NCBI GenBank assembly: GCA_011109175.1
Contig: RDEW01000007.1
Coordinates: 1,622,236 to 1,686,235, forward strand
Reading direction: 5' to 3'
Length of the DNA: 64,000 nucleotides
Origin: Dicyema japonicum
Lineage: Eukaryota > Dicyemida > Rhombozoa > Dicyemidae
In this document: one piece after another, positions 46,166-57,561 of the stretch
Numbering within the stretch: position 1 is the stretch's first letter
Layout of the letters: each line of letters begins with the position of its first letter
Notes under the pieces: generated by a model
Database searches by the model: none
Told to the model about the DNA's origin: nothing
Seen by the model: the letters and a program-made list of their open reading frames with translations, nothing else
Program-made: the position numbers and the translations under genes

Positions 46166-46979
46166 TAAAATGGAAAATATATAATAAATTTGACATTCAC
46201 ATAATTTCTTCATGATTAAAGACTACGTAATGAATTGATTAGTCAAGAATTTATTTAATAAAACTTTGATCAATCTAGCACGTTCAATAATGAAGAAATA
46301 ATAATGCGACAAAAAATATACCACAAGAGACAATTTCTTTTTTTATCTGTTCTTTCTCTTTTCTCGTTCCACAAGACTTGCGTCATGTTATTCGATTATA
46401 TTTTCGTCAGTGTTTGTTAACAGTATTTGTAGAATTAAGTATATCCTCGAAGCCATCTCCGATATGATGACTTCATATATCTATATTGAGGATACTCCAT
46501 CCCGCATCAAAATATCCATGACGGGGAATCAACGAAAGCTATCCAAAGTCTCGGATTCAAAAGTTTCTGTCTAGTTCTTCACCGAACATTGATACTAGCA
46601 ATTTAAAAAATCAACGTTGGAATCGTATATTTTACAAATCGTAAAACCTGTTTTTGCAATTATCTCTGCAACTTTGTATGAATAAAATAGTCCAGAAACT
46701 TTTTGAAATATACTTTTATTAATAGTTAAAGTATTTTATTTTATAATTATTTTTTAATTCAAAAAAAATTCTGTTTTTTTCCAATAGAGTTGGGATGTTT
46801 ACTCTTTGATGTTCGATTAAGCGCGATGGCTTCATTGCCTCATTGGAAAACACTGTACATTGCAAACAAGCGGTTTATGAAGATCCTGAGGATTTTTAAA
46901 AAAATCCAAAAGAAATAATATTCCTCTTTTAGGTTTTAACTTTTTTTTGAACAATACTCATCACGAAGTATTAGAAATC
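46166..46979. other. AT-rich region, nothing identified
   Basis: No gene or recognised repeat is seen. Long A and T runs dominate. Confidence 0.5.
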
Positions 46980-47290
46980 ACGCTAATAATTTAAATGAAA
47001 TATTATTATTAAACCAGGACTGGCTTTGTAAGACAATCCATCCCGAATGAAGTTGGTCAAAGTTTGTAGTTGGGTGGACGTAAATCTTTCATTTTTAAAA
47101 CCATGCTAGGAATTCTTTATTTTTGTGAGCACAAGTTTTTCCATGACTTTTGATATTGAGCAGAGTAGGAGCACATGTCTAAATGACGCTGGGTCCTACT
47201 TCGGTTTCCTGGTTTGAGAATTTGGCGAATGTACGCCTGCTTCCAAATTGATGTATTACGTTTTTATTAACCGAAAAGTTGAAGATGGCC
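46980..47290 (-). pseudogene. LINE RT start fragment
   Basis: The minus strand reads SFRHVLLLCSISKVMEKLVL, the nYRPisLlcsisKvlEklv block at the start of LINE RT, preceded by a degenerate W.. block. Only this part remains. Confidence 0.6.
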
Positions 47291-47569
47291 ATAAGGAAGG
47301 TGATTCCTCCATCTCCCAATTTTCATTAACATAGAGATAAATCACAATGTGTGTAATTTCCATGTTTATGAAAAAATTCTATGATTTCCTTTTAAAAAAT
47401 GATATAAGTTTTCGATTTTGTACCATGATAACTATTGTAAAACGTGTAATTTATTCATTTTAAATAAGTGATATTATACATTTTAAAAGTGGTATTCATT
47501 TTATAACATATCAATGAAAAAAACACCCCACTTTATTTAACAAACAATAAAAAAGTTAATATATTTAAT

Positions 47570-48175
47570 CAACAACCTTCCTCGCCTGCCTGTTCGCCAG
47601 CCTCCTCAGGCAGGTTCGATTCTGGTTGCTGAAACAACTCCGAGAGCGCCTTGTCTAATTGAACCCTCTGCCCATATGGCATCTCAGGGCTCTGCCTCCT
47701 ATACTTCAGTGTCAGGCTCTCTAGGGTCCGCTTTAACACAGTGGACTGTAGATAGGCCTGGAGCTTCCTATCTACCCAACTGCTTCAGATAACCCTTGTG
47801 GTACTTTGTTGCAATTCCTTCACACGTCATTACTATTGGAATAACGAGGACCCCATCTCGTTTGCAAGCAAGTCATACTTCTTTATTTTCTCCACCTCCA
47901 CAGTTTGCAAACGGTCTTGAGACGTAATGCCAACCTCTATGATAAGGACTTGGCCAGACTCCTTATCGTGTACCACAATGTCCGGTTTATTGTGCTTGAC
48001 TAGCACCGAGGTACGGATAACACTGTCTACCTTAATTTGGACCCTGGTGTTCTCTACTACAGATTGCACCTTATGAGTCCGCAACTTTCTGGTGTGGCGA
48101 ATACCATACTTATTGCATAGTAGAAGATGAAGACTCCTTACTACCTCGTTATGCCAACATATCAATGACAATTCT
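47570..48175 (-). pseudogene. R2-like retroelement C-terminus with restriction-like endonuclease
   Basis: From 48171 the minus strand reads WHNEVVRSLHLLLCNKYGI, then VKHNKPDIVVHDKESGQVLI then IEVGITSQDRLQTVEVEKIK then KYDLLA. The PD...E..K..KY pattern is that of PD-(D/E)XK restriction-like endonucleases in R2-type LINEs. A frameshift leads to GVLVIPIVMTCEGIATKYHK then GYLKQ, and another to an acidic C-terminus ending EAGEQAGEEGC near 47575. Two frameshifts; otherwise well preserved. It is related to copies at 25700-26640 and 52600-52740. Confidence 0.75.
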
Positions 48176-48236
48176 AATTTTTGTTATTGTGAATTGCATT
48201 AATATGGCATGTTCACTATAGAGAGGTTTGACTGTA
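48176..48236. repeat. pogo/Tigger end fragment
   Basis: TATAGAGAGGTTTGACTG followed by TA is the mirror of the Tigger end CAGTCAAACCCCTCTA seen at 57562. Only the terminal ~60 bp are present. Confidence 0.6.
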
Positions 48237-48248
48237 TTTAAAAATATC

Positions 48249-48275
48249 GAAAAGGGAGCCATGGATTATATGACC
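48249..48275 (+). repeat. short piece of repeat family C
   Basis: GGGAGCCATGGATTATAT is identical to the segment at 45788-45805, where a hAT-like end follows. Confidence 0.6.
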
Positions 48276-48309
48276 GTGAGCATGCCTGTCTTAGATTTTT
48301 TATTTATTT

Positions 48310-49110
48310 TATTTATTTAACTTCAAGATCACCAAAAAAAGATAGTTCAAAACTAACTAATTAGGTGATCCCAGCCTCCAACAACATCCGAACTCTCTTC
48401 GTCTGGTCTTTTGATGACCTAACCGCACTCCGGAAACGCTTTCTCTTCCTTCTGCATAGGAATTCAATCGGCGTGCACTTGTTTATAACCTACCCGAAAT
48501 TCCTCTGCATGGGCCACCTTTTCCTTGAATGGGTTATCCAGTTCCTCGCAAAAACGTAGGAAACCCTAACCATTCTTCAACGTCGCCTCATCATAAACGA
48601 GGCCGTTAATGGAGATGTCAGTGTGATGCATAATTTTCCGCCTGAGAGTTCAAACGATCAATTCTCGAAGAGAGAATAACAAATCTCCAGGCGGAGAAGG
48701 CATATTCAATAGTAGGAACAATGACTTGTTGGTAGACCTTGTTGACGCAAGCAGCAGGGGGAAGGGGCTCTTATTTATGATCGTTTTTAAAATGTTCTAT
48801 TTTTGAAGACCCTTGGTAAGCACCTCTTCTGCGTGACTCGAGAACGTCATCAGAGTCGAAAACTACCCAAGGATCTTCTGGGTCCGCGTAGAAGGGATAG
48901 AAGTATCTCCAAAAACAGTTAGAGTCAATTTTTAAATCTTCTATCAGTAATTGATGACTGAGATTTAGATGCTGACACACATAACATATTTGCAGATAGC
49001 CAGTCACATACCCGGTTTAGGTGTGACTGAACAATTGCTACAGCACGGAAGGAGATTTATCTCTTGCAGCGATAATTAGGTCGTCCGCATAACAACAAAT
49101 TCTTAGAGCA
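48310..49110 (-). pseudogene. LINE RT fragment with intact-looking YADD
   Basis: The minus strand near 49100-49070 reads CYADDLIIAARDKS, a complete catalytic box, followed by VTGYLQICYVCQHLNLS (the region after it). The C-terminal block TIEYAFSAWRFVILSSRIDR lies near 48700-48660. The 3' end at about 48320-48350 has the AACTAACTAATTAGGTGATC segment found in other LINE ends. Frameshifts occur between blocks, including an insertion-like stretch at 48780-48900. Confidence 0.65.
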
Positions 49111-50029
49111 TAACAGTGACTAACTAAGTGCTGAGGTGCATACATCTGCATCTATGTTAGAGGTTTTTCAGAAAATATTTCTCATCACCTCCAATTGCAA
49201 GTTTTGCTTGTCTTATTTTTGGTTGTCGGGATTCCAGTCAACTTGGTTGATTTATTTGTCGAAACTTTGCATTCTTGTGCTAATAATTTTTGTTTGGTGG
49301 TATCTTAGTTGTCTTCTAAGGATGATCTTCTTGAAGTTTGGATGATTTCATAAAATTTAGGTTGCCGGTTCTAATCAGCCGTATTTTTATGCGGAGATTG
49401 GCACCGTAGGAAGGTACTTTATTTCATCGAACAATGTTAATAGCTGTCCTAGTAAATTTGGAAGGTACTCTTTTATGGTTTTTTGTAGGCTTAGATGTGG
49501 TAATCGGATAAATTGGAGAGTCTGCATTCTTGAGGAGGCTGATGAAAAGGGTTTGTTGAAAAATTTAGAAAAGCGCTCAGACATTTTAATCTTATTAAAT
49601 AAATTAATATTTCTTATATCGTTTATAAGTAATGAATGACACGTGTTCAAAAATATTTAATATTCATTTGTTTTTCCATAAGGAAAACGGTACTTTTTAA
49701 AATTCTTTTGATTCTCTGAATTCAAAGTATGTCTGATGCGCATTTTGTTTCAAACCCTCACGTATTCGATATTTTATGAGTCCTTCAATGTTAACGATAC
49801 AGCATGCTTAAAAATAATACCAGTGAATGCTACGGCTTGTGTAGTAACAGTAATTGGCAGACAAAATTAGATAAATTTTTACCATAAAATATATCGAGAT
49901 TAAACTAAAGTGAATTAAAACTGCTTTCTAACAAACTTTCCATCTTTGAAATTGCAGCAAAGTGGGTGATGTTGTTTGCCGAAATCTTTCGAATGGTTTC
50001 TATAGTCTTCGAACCAACACTGCAGTGCT
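49111..50029. other. no identified gene
   Basis: A minus-strand frame at 49387-49584 starting MSERFSKFFNKPFSSASSR is open for 66 codons but matches nothing I recognise; it may be 5' LINE sequence or a stray exon. Nothing else is supported. Confidence 0.35.
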
Positions 50030-50250
50030 TTTATTATTATTTATTATTAGCAATGTCCGCGGAACCAGAAAAGTTAATTAATTTGAGATTCCACTTTTGG
50101 CCATGCATCTCTGGACACGCGCTGTGAGTCGTTTCCACCCTCCCTTGTTTCTCGCAACTGCCCTCAGATCATCCATATCCTCTCCTGTTTTCAGTTTTCT
50201 TCCTATGCAAGTGGGTTCTTTGTCGACCTCGATACGTTGTTTTGTTTAAT
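50030..50250 (-). pseudogene. RTE/CR1-like LINE 3' end
   Basis: The minus strand reads KEPTCIGRKLKTGEDMDDLR then AVARNKGGWKRLTARVQ, matching the C-terminal region after the RT (..ltW.eL..lA.dR..Wr.lv). It ends in a TAATAATAAATAATAATAAA tail at 50030-50050. It is 5'-truncated. Confidence 0.7.
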
Positions 50251-50914
50251 ACAGAAAAGTATGATTCCATGGCCTGATTGGCCGGTGCCATTTCTGAAGC
50301 TCTTAGGATATGTGCAAAGAGCTGCGATTTTACAGAAGTGACTCTTTATTGAAGAGTCACTTGGAGCAAATCACCCATCTATCCCCTTCTCTGTTGAAAT
50401 CCACCGTCACTGAATTCTAAATCAAAATGAGTCATCAATAAATGTAACACCATAAAAATCTAAAATTAGTTGTTTTTATTCAGAATCTTTTTTTTAATCA
50501 TAACAAATTGATAAACTCAAACAGTTAAGAACTACTGATCACTTAAACAGTTGAGAACTAAGCTAATAAAAATACGTTATTCAAAAATGCAAATAAAATT
50601 TTCGAAAAAGTTCAGATTCACATTCTTTAGGGAGTAATTAACAAGTCTACCAATTTTTAGTAAATTTGCTTGGTCGGGGCCAACACACCATTGGAGCATG
50701 GCATAATGTTAGCATTAATTGGTCAAACTGGATTAATAATAAATAAAAGACTATCTGTTTTGGAAGTGTACAATTTTTGGAGTTTTAATGTAACAAAGCC
50801 GATAAGTCGAGACATGTGTTCAGCAGCTATCACAATCTGATTTTTACAAGATTACAAGAAAACCAGAAATATCTCTTATTACCGAATGTTAATATTTGAT
50901 AAGTAAATTTTATT
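50251..50914. other. no identified gene
   Basis: AT-rich spacer downstream of the NPC2-like gene. A short inverted repeat AGAGTCAC...GTGACTCT lies near 50338-50360 (AGTGACTCTT TATTG AAGAGTCACT), a perfect 10-bp hairpin of unknown role. Confidence 0.5.
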
Positions 50915-51426
50915 CTAAAATTGCCTCGAAGCAGACACACAAAGAGTATTATCCATAGAGTGATCCTCTAGAATCAATTTTATTTGTGGTATTGTGTCAT
51001 ACATCTAAAAAATTAGTAAGTAGGTACAATTCTATAGTCATGTTCGTTAAAATAGTCAAACATAAGCACAACGATATCATAGGCTTTGACAGGGAGCTTG
51101 TTGATCATAAAGTCTTTAGGATTATCAGTTTTATAGATATTTTCAGAAATCCCAAACAGAGTACCTACAATTGAAATTGTGAAATTTCCCACATTTTTGT
51201 CTATAAACGCTTATAATTTCATATTACTGAATTTTACACCGATAAAGGCCCTAATTTGGGAATTTTTCTTTACTACCAATCTTCCGTTTGTCAACGGATA
51301 AACGTAAATGTCCACAATTTCAGCGTTGGTGGCTAAAATATATTTGCACCAATTACAGTCACATCTGTGATATCTTAGATTTTCGCTACAAACAATAGAA
51401 CATATTAATAAAAATAAATTTAGCAT
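50915..51426 (-). CDS. ML-domain (NPC2-like) secreted lipid-binding protein, divergent
   Basis: NPC2-type ML proteins bind sterols or other lipids inside an immunoglobulin-like beta sandwich. The start at 51426 gives a signal peptide (MLNLFLLICSIVCSE). Two introns (51210-51239, 30 nt; 51005-51027, 23 nt) join three exons into 152 residues, the family's normal length. The core matches: AEIVDIYVYPL, SQIRAFIAFIDKNVGNFTIS then IVGTLFGI, DNPKDFM...LPVKA, then IPQIKLILEDHSMDNTLC. The cysteines of the first disulphide (N-terminal RCDC and C-terminal TLC) are present. The two inner pairs (normally around SPC...PC and DGC...NCP) are replaced. It is named by pattern only; the closest member is unknown. 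Confidence 0.7.
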
Positions 51427-51499
51427 TAATTAATTCAGCCTTTATTTGACATCTTTTTTTAGATTCGCCACTGTAAATATATTTATAAATAATTATTGA

Positions 51500-51620
51500 A
51501 GTATATTTTTAAAAATAAAATTTAATATTTTTTACGAGAAAAATTTTTATTATTATTAGAGAATCCAAAAAAGGATTTTTGTTATTAGAGAATCCAAAAA
51601 AAAGATTTTTGTTTTTGGAT
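51500..51620 (+). repeat. short direct repeat
   Basis: TTAGAGAATCCAAAAAA followed by GGATTTTTG or GATTTTTG occurs twice (about 51557-51582 and 51584-51612). Low-complexity context. Confidence 0.7.
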
Positions 51621-51639
51621 GCTTCAACAAACGTGGCCA

Positions 51640-52740
51640 AGAAGGACTTCTTCGAGTAAGACGCTCCCAGATTTCGTGGACGACCGAGGACCTTCAAAAA
51701 TTGATACGTATCCGAGAGGGAGAAGACCTGAATGAACTACGGGAGCTTGGTTATGACAGGGGCAAGTAAAGGAAGATGAGTTTGTTGCTAGTTCCTTGAG
51801 TTGCACGTGCCATGACACGATTATTGCAACTGAAATTTAACGACAGAAGTAATGACGCTGCGTTGACCTTAAAAACCATACTTCTCTGTCTAATCCGTAG
51901 TAAAACAACAAGAGGAAAGTCGGTATTCAATGCTCCTGTTGCCCAAATTTTTGACACCAAGGTTGTTACAAGCAAATACTAAGGATTGAACAATTCTTGC
52001 CAAATTAATCAAGCCTTCATGCCTTGGGAATTGTAAGCTGCAAAAGGAGTCTTGGAGTTATCTAACACGGATAACTGTCTACGCCATATGAAACAACTCA
52101 TGTGCGAGATGTTCATCCTACTTTGGATATCAAGATTGGCGTGTCTAACATTACCTTCTGTCTTTCAAAGCTAATCATTAAGGCAAAAGAAGATACGATA
52201 CCTGGATCCGCCTTCTCCGTTTTGGCTTCTTGTCTTCGGATCACACTCCACCGAACAGAAAAAAGGGAAAAATCAGTTATCAAGATAAATGCTTCTAAAT
52301 ACGACACTGATAACTGAACAAATCCACTGTAAGTTTTCGATCCCCGATTATTTATTCTCATATCGTGTCTTACTGACCAAATTCTTCTGGCAGAGATTTC
52401 CGATTATGTCTGGTGTCGATTCTGCTCCTCAGGAATCAGAGCTCCAATGAATTTATGGTATATCGATTATGATGGGACCATTGGAGGGAATTAGGAAACT
52501 GTGGTAGTAAAAAAAGCATTCGTCGAGCTCAGGAATGGAGTCAAAACTTTAGAAGAAAAAATCTTCTCTGCTGTTAATCGGTTGTAAGAGCTTTCAACGT
52601 GGCTTCGGGAAAAACAAATCTGTTCGTGTTTGATAAAAAGAAGTCTTATATTCCTTGTTGAAGTGGGAGTAACATTGTCAGAGAGTTTACAAAAAGTTGA
52701 ATTTGAGAAATTGAGAAAATGACATTTTATATAAAGAATC
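51640..52740 (+). pseudogene. retroelement-like stretch ending in an RLE fragment
   Basis: Near 52600-52725 the plus strand reads LFVFDKKKSYI, a frameshift, then FLVEVGVTLSESLQKVEFEK then LRK. This is the same block as HNKPDIVV..IEVGI..LQTVEVEKIKKY at 48 kb. Near 51660 a frame WTTEDLQKLIRIREGEDLNE then LRELGYDRGK resembles a Myb/SANT-like stretch and may be the 5' part of the same element. Frames in between are broken. The link between the two ends is an inference. Confidence 0.45.
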
Positions 52741-53158
52741 TAAGTTAATTCACTGTGCAAGGAAGGTTGTCCTAATAGTCCTCACTTGGGATCGTCATGT
52801 GACATCTTACTTCTCTTAATAACCAGTCTTATTTAATATAAAGGAGAGGGCATAGGCTTACGCTCAATCATTATCACCAAAGAAGACCTGGAAAATATAA
52901 TTGTCTTGTATAGACAACGAATCAGCCCTTGGGGACACAATTTTAGAATTAACAAAAATGACTAAAGACATTACCACTCCGAATTCGATGAACCTCTTCC
53001 CGTTCCTTTTGTCCAAACCATACTTAACAATGACACAAATAAGTAACACTCGAAACGACAAACTGTCACTCTGAAATTTGGAGGAGGATTTCGAGTCAAT
53101 GAGTCTTAATCAGTGAGAAGTTGGTCTTATATATAAGAATTTTATTGTAAGTATAATA

Positions 53159-53230
53159 GCCCGAGTAGCTCAGCGGAAGAGCGTTAGACTGAAGATCTAA
53201 AGGTCGTTGGTTCAACTCCTACCTCGGGCA
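53159..53230 (+). tRNA. tRNA-Phe (anticodon GAA)
   Basis: It folds as a full cloverleaf of 72 nt. The acceptor stem GCCCGAG/CTCGGGC has 7 pairs and the D stem is GCTC/GAGC. The anticodon stem TTAGA/TCTAA carries loop CTGAAGA, anticodon GAA. The T loop is TTCAACT, with the B box GGTTCAACTCC intact. The T stem (GTTGG/CCTAC) has one T-T mismatch. The discriminator base is A. A run of T (53231-53237) directly after is a good polymerase III terminator. No intron. Confidence 0.95.
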
Positions 53231-53297
53231 TTTTTTTATTTGCGCAAAGATATTTTTGTTTTTTTTTTGAATTTTTTGAAAGTTACATCCTTTTTTT

Positions 53298-53955
53298 GAT
53301 TACATAATTGACGTAAATTCCTTTGCTGAGAGAAGAAAACTTAGAAATAGTCTTCCTTTAAAGATCGTTTCCATTCGCCTTCAAAATTTCAGAGCGGTTG
53401 GGAGAATGTATTAAAAAGTCGTCAAGCCAATTTTATTGCAGACCATTTAGTTAAGTTCTTTAATGTCAATGCTACACAATTCCTCCTTTTGGTGGACCTC
53501 CTAAGAAGACCTTTGGATAGGTTAATTACTCCCTAAGAAGTCAAATTGGCGAAAAGGGATTATATCCGTGGTTCTCAACCTTTTTATTTAATCGTCCCAG
53601 CAATTTTTTTATCGCCCCTTATTTCACAAGTTAAAAAGTTATTACCACGTACAGAAATTATTTAAGAAATATTTTTGTTTTATTTAAAAATCATAATTTT
53701 AATGAAATCTCTGTGGTTTATGAGTATTCACAAGATTTTCTAAATTTGCCTTTTTTTGTAAGTTCAATCTTTACATCTCCTCTTGTGCATTTATTTTGTT
53801 TCGTTTTTTCCCGATGACATTTTTTCCTATACTCAAAGGTATTTAGAAGTTGACCTTGTGACTATTTCTACTTGTCTTCCGACTTCATTAATGAAGAATT
53901 TGTAATTAATGTTCGTAAAATCAATAATTCTCAGTGAAACTCCAAAATATGAAAG
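53298..53955 (+). repeat. dispersed repeat family C, copy 2
   Basis: Near-full-length partner of 45531-46165. In this copy the inner hAT-like start reads CCGTGGTTCTCAACC (53566), the standard hAT/Charlie end with one change. It starts 67 bp after the tRNA and ends inside the decayed LINE at 53980. Confidence 0.8.
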
Positions 53956-53979
53956 TTTTGAATGATATCTTAGCGTGAA

Positions 53980-54790
53980 CTTTATAATCCTATTGAGATC
54001 TCTCTGAGTGTAGTCTTCAAAAGGTGAAACCTCATCACCCTTTGCCACATTCTGAATTGCTTTACTTGTCCAGTGGAGCTGTTTCGATCCAGTTTCGTAT
54101 GTACTCGTTCCATCACAATTTGGTTGTGGTCACTTCTCGTTTCGTATAAGACTGACCATGCAATCTTCGATGCAAGTGGAGCAGAACAGAGAGTCACGAC
54201 AGGTAAAGTTTCTCTGAATGGTGTCCTTTTGTTTTTTGAAGGATCGTTCAAAATCGTTGGAGTGTCCGAGAAGACAGCCAAAGGGGATGCTTGGCATTGA
54301 CATTCAGGTCCACGCAGATGATGAACTCATCGAAAATAGTCAATCTTAAAGAATTGGATTATCATAGCCCTTGGGGGCATGAGTCAGGAGGAGGAACGTA
54401 GACGTTCATAAGAAATAGACTTCCATTTGTTGTATTCAATGAGATTACGATTACTTCAGTAACCTCATCATCCCCAATGCACTGTTTCACCACTTAAGTG
54501 ATGTCCTCGCATTTCAGATTTTATAGAGTTATTAGGCCTCCGCCTTTTCTATATTTCCTGTCCATCCTAATAGACCTGTAGCCGGGGAATAAAGGAGTAG
54601 GATCATTCATGCAGAGTTTAGTTTCTTGAATCATAGCCACGTCGATCTTCTGATTTTCCAGGATTGAACGGAGTTCCCTGATCTTGCCTTTAGTCCATTG
54701 ATGTTCAATTGGAGAGCAGCAAATTTCCTTTCTCCACGGTGGGCTGAGGAGGAATGGACTAATTTTAAAACATATCACCGGGGGGTCGAC
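53980..54790 (-). pseudogene. LINE EEP endonuclease
   Basis: From 54778 the minus strand reads RELRSILENQKIDVAMIQET then KL, and YRSIRMDRKYRKGGGLITL (EEP N-terminal half). After a frameshift, near 54281-53982, come ILNDPSKNKRTPF and LYETRSDHNQIV, the catalytic SDH block. The 3' part is replaced by the family C repeat. The domain is otherwise close to complete. Confidence 0.75.
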
Positions 54791-54929
54791 GATGACCCCG
54801 GGAGGAGGTCTAATGGTCCTCTTTGGGTGGGCATTAGGTTCTTCCTGAGCGTTTCCAAAATTTGTCGAATTGCTGAACTACATAACGCCACGTTTAATTT
54901 TTTTAACCCCGAAAAGGGAACACCAAGAA

Positions 54930-55300
54930 AGAAGGAGTAAACAACTAATTAAGTGATCCGGTACGCCTCAACATGATCGAGAGTTTTTCCTATGTTCCTC
55001 CAGAGTACCCACGGCTTTCCTGGATAGACGACGATCATCTTTCATTAGAGTTTGAAGAGGGGTGGGTTTTTCCCAATTTCGTGTATTTGAGGCCTCTAGC
55101 CTTGAATGAAAGAATCGACTTGTTTCTTGACCGCACAGACCGATGAAGCCGAGTTATTTTTGATTGCGGCGTGTCAAGCATTGGGGAAAAGATCGGGGGT
55201 AGATTTGTTAGACGTGCAAGTTTGCCTGTTAAGAGTTGATCTTGTATGAATTGGATATTGAAACTCCATAGGCCCATGAGACACAAGCAGTTAATTAAAA
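54930..55300 (-). pseudogene. LINE C-terminal part
   Basis: The minus strand from 55286 reads FIQDQLLTGKLARLTNLPPI, matching the post-RT region of the LINE family (..GKLaRL.nLPP). Its 3' end at about 54925-54960 has the CACTTAATTAGTTGTTTAC segment seen at other LINE ends. Confidence 0.55.
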
Positions 55301-55390
55301 AAAGTACATTTTCAACATAAGGAGATAATCATTTAATTTTGATGAAATTAAATTAAATTAATATTTAATGAGTGTTTAAAATATTTAATT

Positions 55391-56252
55391 ATGAGGATTC
55401 TTGTTGGATGTAAGCGAGTCATCGACTTTGCCGTAAAAGTATATGTAAGTGTAAACATAACAGGTTCGTCTAACTCCCGACAGATCGGCTGTGCTGACGG
55501 AAGGAGTGAAGCATTCGATGAATCCCTTTGATGAAGTGGCTTTGGAAGAGGCCATAAAGCTGAAAGAGATGGGTCACGCATCTGAAATTCTGGCAGTTTC
55601 ATGTGGTCCTAAGGAATGCAAAGTAATTTTATTAATAAAGTTTAGGAAACATTAAGGACTGCTTTAGCCATGGGGGCTGATCGAGCGGTGCACGTGCAGA
55701 TGGGATCAGTCTCAGGTTCTTAAGGCAGAGTCGTTGTTTTTTCGCCAAAATCTTTGCAAAAATGGTAAAATCTGAGAATATTGATCTTGTTTTGTTGGGA
55801 AAACAGGCCATCGACACAGACAGTGGTCAGACTTCCCCAATGTTGGCTTCTTTGCTAGGCTGGCCTCAAGTATTGAGAGTCCACTCATATTCAGGCTACC
55901 GTGGCGTCGAAAATAGAGCTTATGGAAGAGGGAAAGTTTAAAGTTGTCAGAGAAATTGATTCCGGACTTGAAACATTGGAGATCAAACTTCCCTGTGTGA
56001 TCTCTGCTGATTTACGATTAAATGTTCCTCGTTATGCCACCCTTCCTAATATTATGGTTAACGCTGATTTATTATTCAAAGAAAGCAAAGAAGAAGCCAT
56101 TAAGTGAGGTCACCTTGGAGGAGTTGGAGATTCCAGTCGGGAATCATTTTGAAATAAAAGAATTGAAAATGCCAGAGAATAAGAGATCTAAAATGATGCT
56201 TGGGGATGCCAAGGCTCTATTTGATCGACTTAGAGATGACGGACATATTTAA
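55391..56252 (+). CDS. ETFB: electron transfer flavoprotein subunit beta
   Basis: ETFB, with ETFA, passes electrons in mitochondria from acyl-CoA and amino-acid dehydrogenases to ETF-QO. Five introns give 247 residues (human 255): 55439-55463, 55623-55645, 55709-55728 and two of 25 nt. Conserved blocks: [73 protein letters not shown] (the AMP/FAD-binding loop), [20 protein letters not shown] and [19 protein letters not shown]. The 20-nt intron at 55709-55728 is needed to keep frame; the protein is otherwise full-length and looks functional. The KAKKK segment contains the lysine cluster that is methylated in mammals. Confidence 0.96.
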
Positions 56253-57230
56253 CCACTTTACTAATTTATAATTCGATTATTTTATGTTTAGACGACATTA
56301 CAACAGCGTAGTGTATTCAACGCTTTTTGAGCTCAAAGCATCGGGTTTCCAAATTCTACGAGTTTTCTAGAAAGGGAAGACGAGGAATTTCAGCCTTCAT
56401 TTTATGCAATAAAATTTTTCCAATAGTATATTTGTCCTTTTAGTTAAAAGTCTTTATTTTTTCTTTAAAAATGCTGTGTCATTAATATTATTATTAATGA
56501 GTAGGGCAACCAAATGCTATGAAATCATATTTTTTTTAAACTATTTTTTTTAAAAATACACCTGTGATGCCTGTCGCGCTTAAAGTCTTCATATCTAGTT
56601 CGCTCACTTTTTCGGAAATATTTTTATTTGTTCAAAACTTTATTTTATTTAAGAAAGAATTTATTTTGCGCGGTAAAGCCAAATCGTTATGTTTTTTATG
56701 AGGTCGAATAGTAATCAGGTTTATTTCTATTTTTTGAAATTTTTAATTGCCATTCATGCAGCAAAAGTTAGCTTCTCTCACAAATTTATATGCCCAAAGT
56801 GCAGACTGCCTGAATGACCACAAAACTTACGGTTCTGTAGGAAGCTGTGGGCTTACATTTATATACTGAGGATACATTCATATCCATATGAAGATTTTTA
56901 AGGGCATCAAAAAGACAGCTTTAGAAAATCTTATAAGTTGGTTTCCTTAATTAGAGTCTCATTTTGTATTTTGACGTCCTTATTTTTCTGTTATTGTATG
57001 AATTAACAAAGTTAATCACTCCTAGGTAATATTTGCTGAAGCATCTGGAGAACTATGGGAATCGCTGGTGATCATTTGATATGAGTCCAGAAAAGTCACT
57101 TAATTTATTAATTGCAGGATCACTGACAAGATAGCAGTTAACGACTAGTCAATTGTATTTAGTTCTCATAATCAGAGTCAAATGAGACAAGTTCATTAAA
57201 AACTAATATTAAAACTGCATTTTACGAAGA
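56253..57230. other. intergenic region, nothing identified
   Basis: AT-rich sequence between ETFB and the SINE-like copy at 57.3 kb, with no supported gene. Poly-A-signal-like AATAAA occurs near 56408. Confidence 0.5.
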
Positions 57231-57269
57231 GTCACTAATCGATGAGGGAGAACCAAGGATTGCTCTTCA

Positions 57270-57425
57270 CTTCATATGTTAATTGTGAGTCCTTTTATAG
57301 ACGAACAGATTCTCCAGTGAGATGCTCACTGATGACGGCGTCACTCGTCAAGCCAAAGCATCGTAGATGCGTGGAACCTTCAGCCAGAATGTACAGCCGC
57401 TAGATTAGAACTAGGGACATCAAAA
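57270..57425 (-). repeat. SINE-like family B, copy 1
   Basis: It shares GACGGCGTCACT, CAAGCCAAAGCATCG, GGAACCTTCAGCC and AATGTACAGC with the copy at 62585-62740, in reverse orientation. Its B-box region is degenerate (TAGTTCTAATC). Confidence 0.7.
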
Positions 57426-57561
57426 AAAATTTTACTCGAAACGTGTTTATTATTTTTTTGTTTGATCTGAAAGTTCACTAACACAGAAAGCTCATTTTTA
57501 TGCAAGAAATTGTTAGCCAATTAAGGTCTCTAATAATAGCGGACAAAATATTTTTTGATTA

